Shown here: in pieces, positions 5,265-5,654 of the stretch | How positions within the stretch are numbered: position 1 is the first letter of the stretch | Layout of the letters: each line of letters begins with the position of its first letter | NCBI GenBank assembly: GCA_023389135.1 | Contig: JAEWEX010000221.1 | Span: 1 to 5,654, forward strand | Direction of reading: 5' to 3' | DNA from: Pseudomonadota bacterium | GTDB taxonomy: Bacteria > Pseudomonadota > Alphaproteobacteria > Rhizobiales > Methylopilaceae | DNA length: 5,654 nucleotides | Notes under the pieces: model-generated | Told to the model about the DNA's origin: nothing | The model's input: only the letters and a program-made list of their open reading frames with translations | Database searches by the model: none | Program-made: the position numbers and the translations under genes

Positions 5265-5654
5265 ATGACCGCCACCGCCGCACCGCGCGCGCCGCGCCTC
5301 CTCGTTGTGGAAGGCAACGCCGCCCCGGCCCGCGCGCGACAGGCGGCGGCATCCGAGAAAACCTACTCGGAGGGCTATGCGGAGGTGCTGCGGCGGCTGG
5401 CGCCTGATGCCGTGATCGACATCTGTTTTCCGGCCGATGCCGGCGCCAATCTGCCCGGGCCCGGCGGCCTCGCCTCCTATGACGGCGTCGCGGTGACCGG
5501 ATCGGCGCTGAACCTGTGGAGGGCCGAACCCGAAGCGCTGCGGCAGGTGGACCTCGCCCGGGCGGTGTTCGCCTCGGGCGTGCCGTTCTTCGGCTCCTGC
5601 TGGGGGCTGCAGGTGGCCACGGTCGCCGTCGGCGGCGAGGTCCGGCTCAACCCC
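5265..5654 (+). CDS. Class I (type 1) glutamine amidotransferase, N-terminal part
   Basis: The frame is open from ATG 5265 to the window end, giving 130 residues with the 3' part missing. PRLLVVEGN forms the first strand. The acidic and aromatic stretch KTYSEGYAEVLRRLAPDA follows, then YDGVAVTGSALNLW, then FFGSCWGLQVA. The last is the nucleophile elbow of class I glutamine amidotransferases, with the catalytic Cys at 112 in Gly-Ser-Cys-Trp-Gly. The His and Glu that complete the triad would lie beyond the window. Such domains hydrolyse glutamine to supply ammonia or act as stand-alone hydrolases of gamma-glutamyl compounds; the acceptor here is unknown. It resembles the GuaA-like stand-alone proteins common in alphaproteobacteria. 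No strong Shine-Dalgarno precedes the ATG (AGGA at 5247-5250 is rather far). No link with arsenic is evident, so it probably lies just outside the ars locus. Confidence 0.85.
   Translation, partial: MTATAAPRAPRLLVVEGNAAPARARQAAASEKTYSEGYAEVLRRLAPDAVIDICFPADAGANLPGPGGLASYDGVAVTGSALNLWRAEPEALRQVDLARAVFASGVPFFGSCWGLQVATVAVGGEVRLNP

Noticed and set aside
3958..5352. Long antisense frame opposite the MFS gene
   Set aside because: Its product is rich in Arg, Gln and His with no hydrophobic or domain pattern; it is a codon-bias shadow of the transporter.

Overview
The window is a high-GC, tightly packed bacterial stretch read entirely on the + strand. Base composition, codon use and the style of the proteins suggest an alphaproteobacterium, but nothing here fixes the genus. 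No rRNA, tRNA, insertion sequence, integrase or CRISPR array was seen.

Most of the window (about 1-5166) reads as an arsenic-resistance (ars) locus in two blocks. The first block holds the C-terminal part of a low-molecular-weight-phosphatase-type arsenate reductase (2-256), an Acr3 arsenite efflux permease (271-1344), and a protein joining a glutaredoxin-type ArsC to an ArsN2-like GNAT acetyltransferase (1344-2171). These genes are 14 nt apart or overlap by 1 nt. Their promoter must lie upstream of the window or in the missing part of the first gene.

The second block begins in an AT-rich, repeat-containing gap (2172-2249) that carries the likely promoter/operator of an ArsR repressor (2250-2585). 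arsR overlaps by 11 nt a two-dinucleotide-fold flavoprotein of the monooxygenase/thioredoxin-reductase-like type (2575-3879) with a C-terminal Gly-Gly-Cys-Cys-Gly tail. After a 99-nt gap comes an MFS transporter (3979-5166), possibly an ArsK-like or other arsenical exporter.

As a working picture, arsenate is reduced by two chemically different reductases and arsenite leaves through Acr3. The GNAT domain, the flavoprotein and the MFS exporter may handle additional arsenic species. That last part is inferred from gene neighbourhood, not shown by the sequence. After a 98-nt gap with a long imperfect inverted repeat, the 5' part of a class I glutamine amidotransferase (5265 to the window end) appears. 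It has no evident link to arsenic and probably marks the edge of the locus.

The most interesting points are the ArsC-ArsN2 fusion, the arsR promoter that may make a nearly leaderless mRNA, and the ArsR-regulated flavoprotein/MFS pair of unproven substrate.
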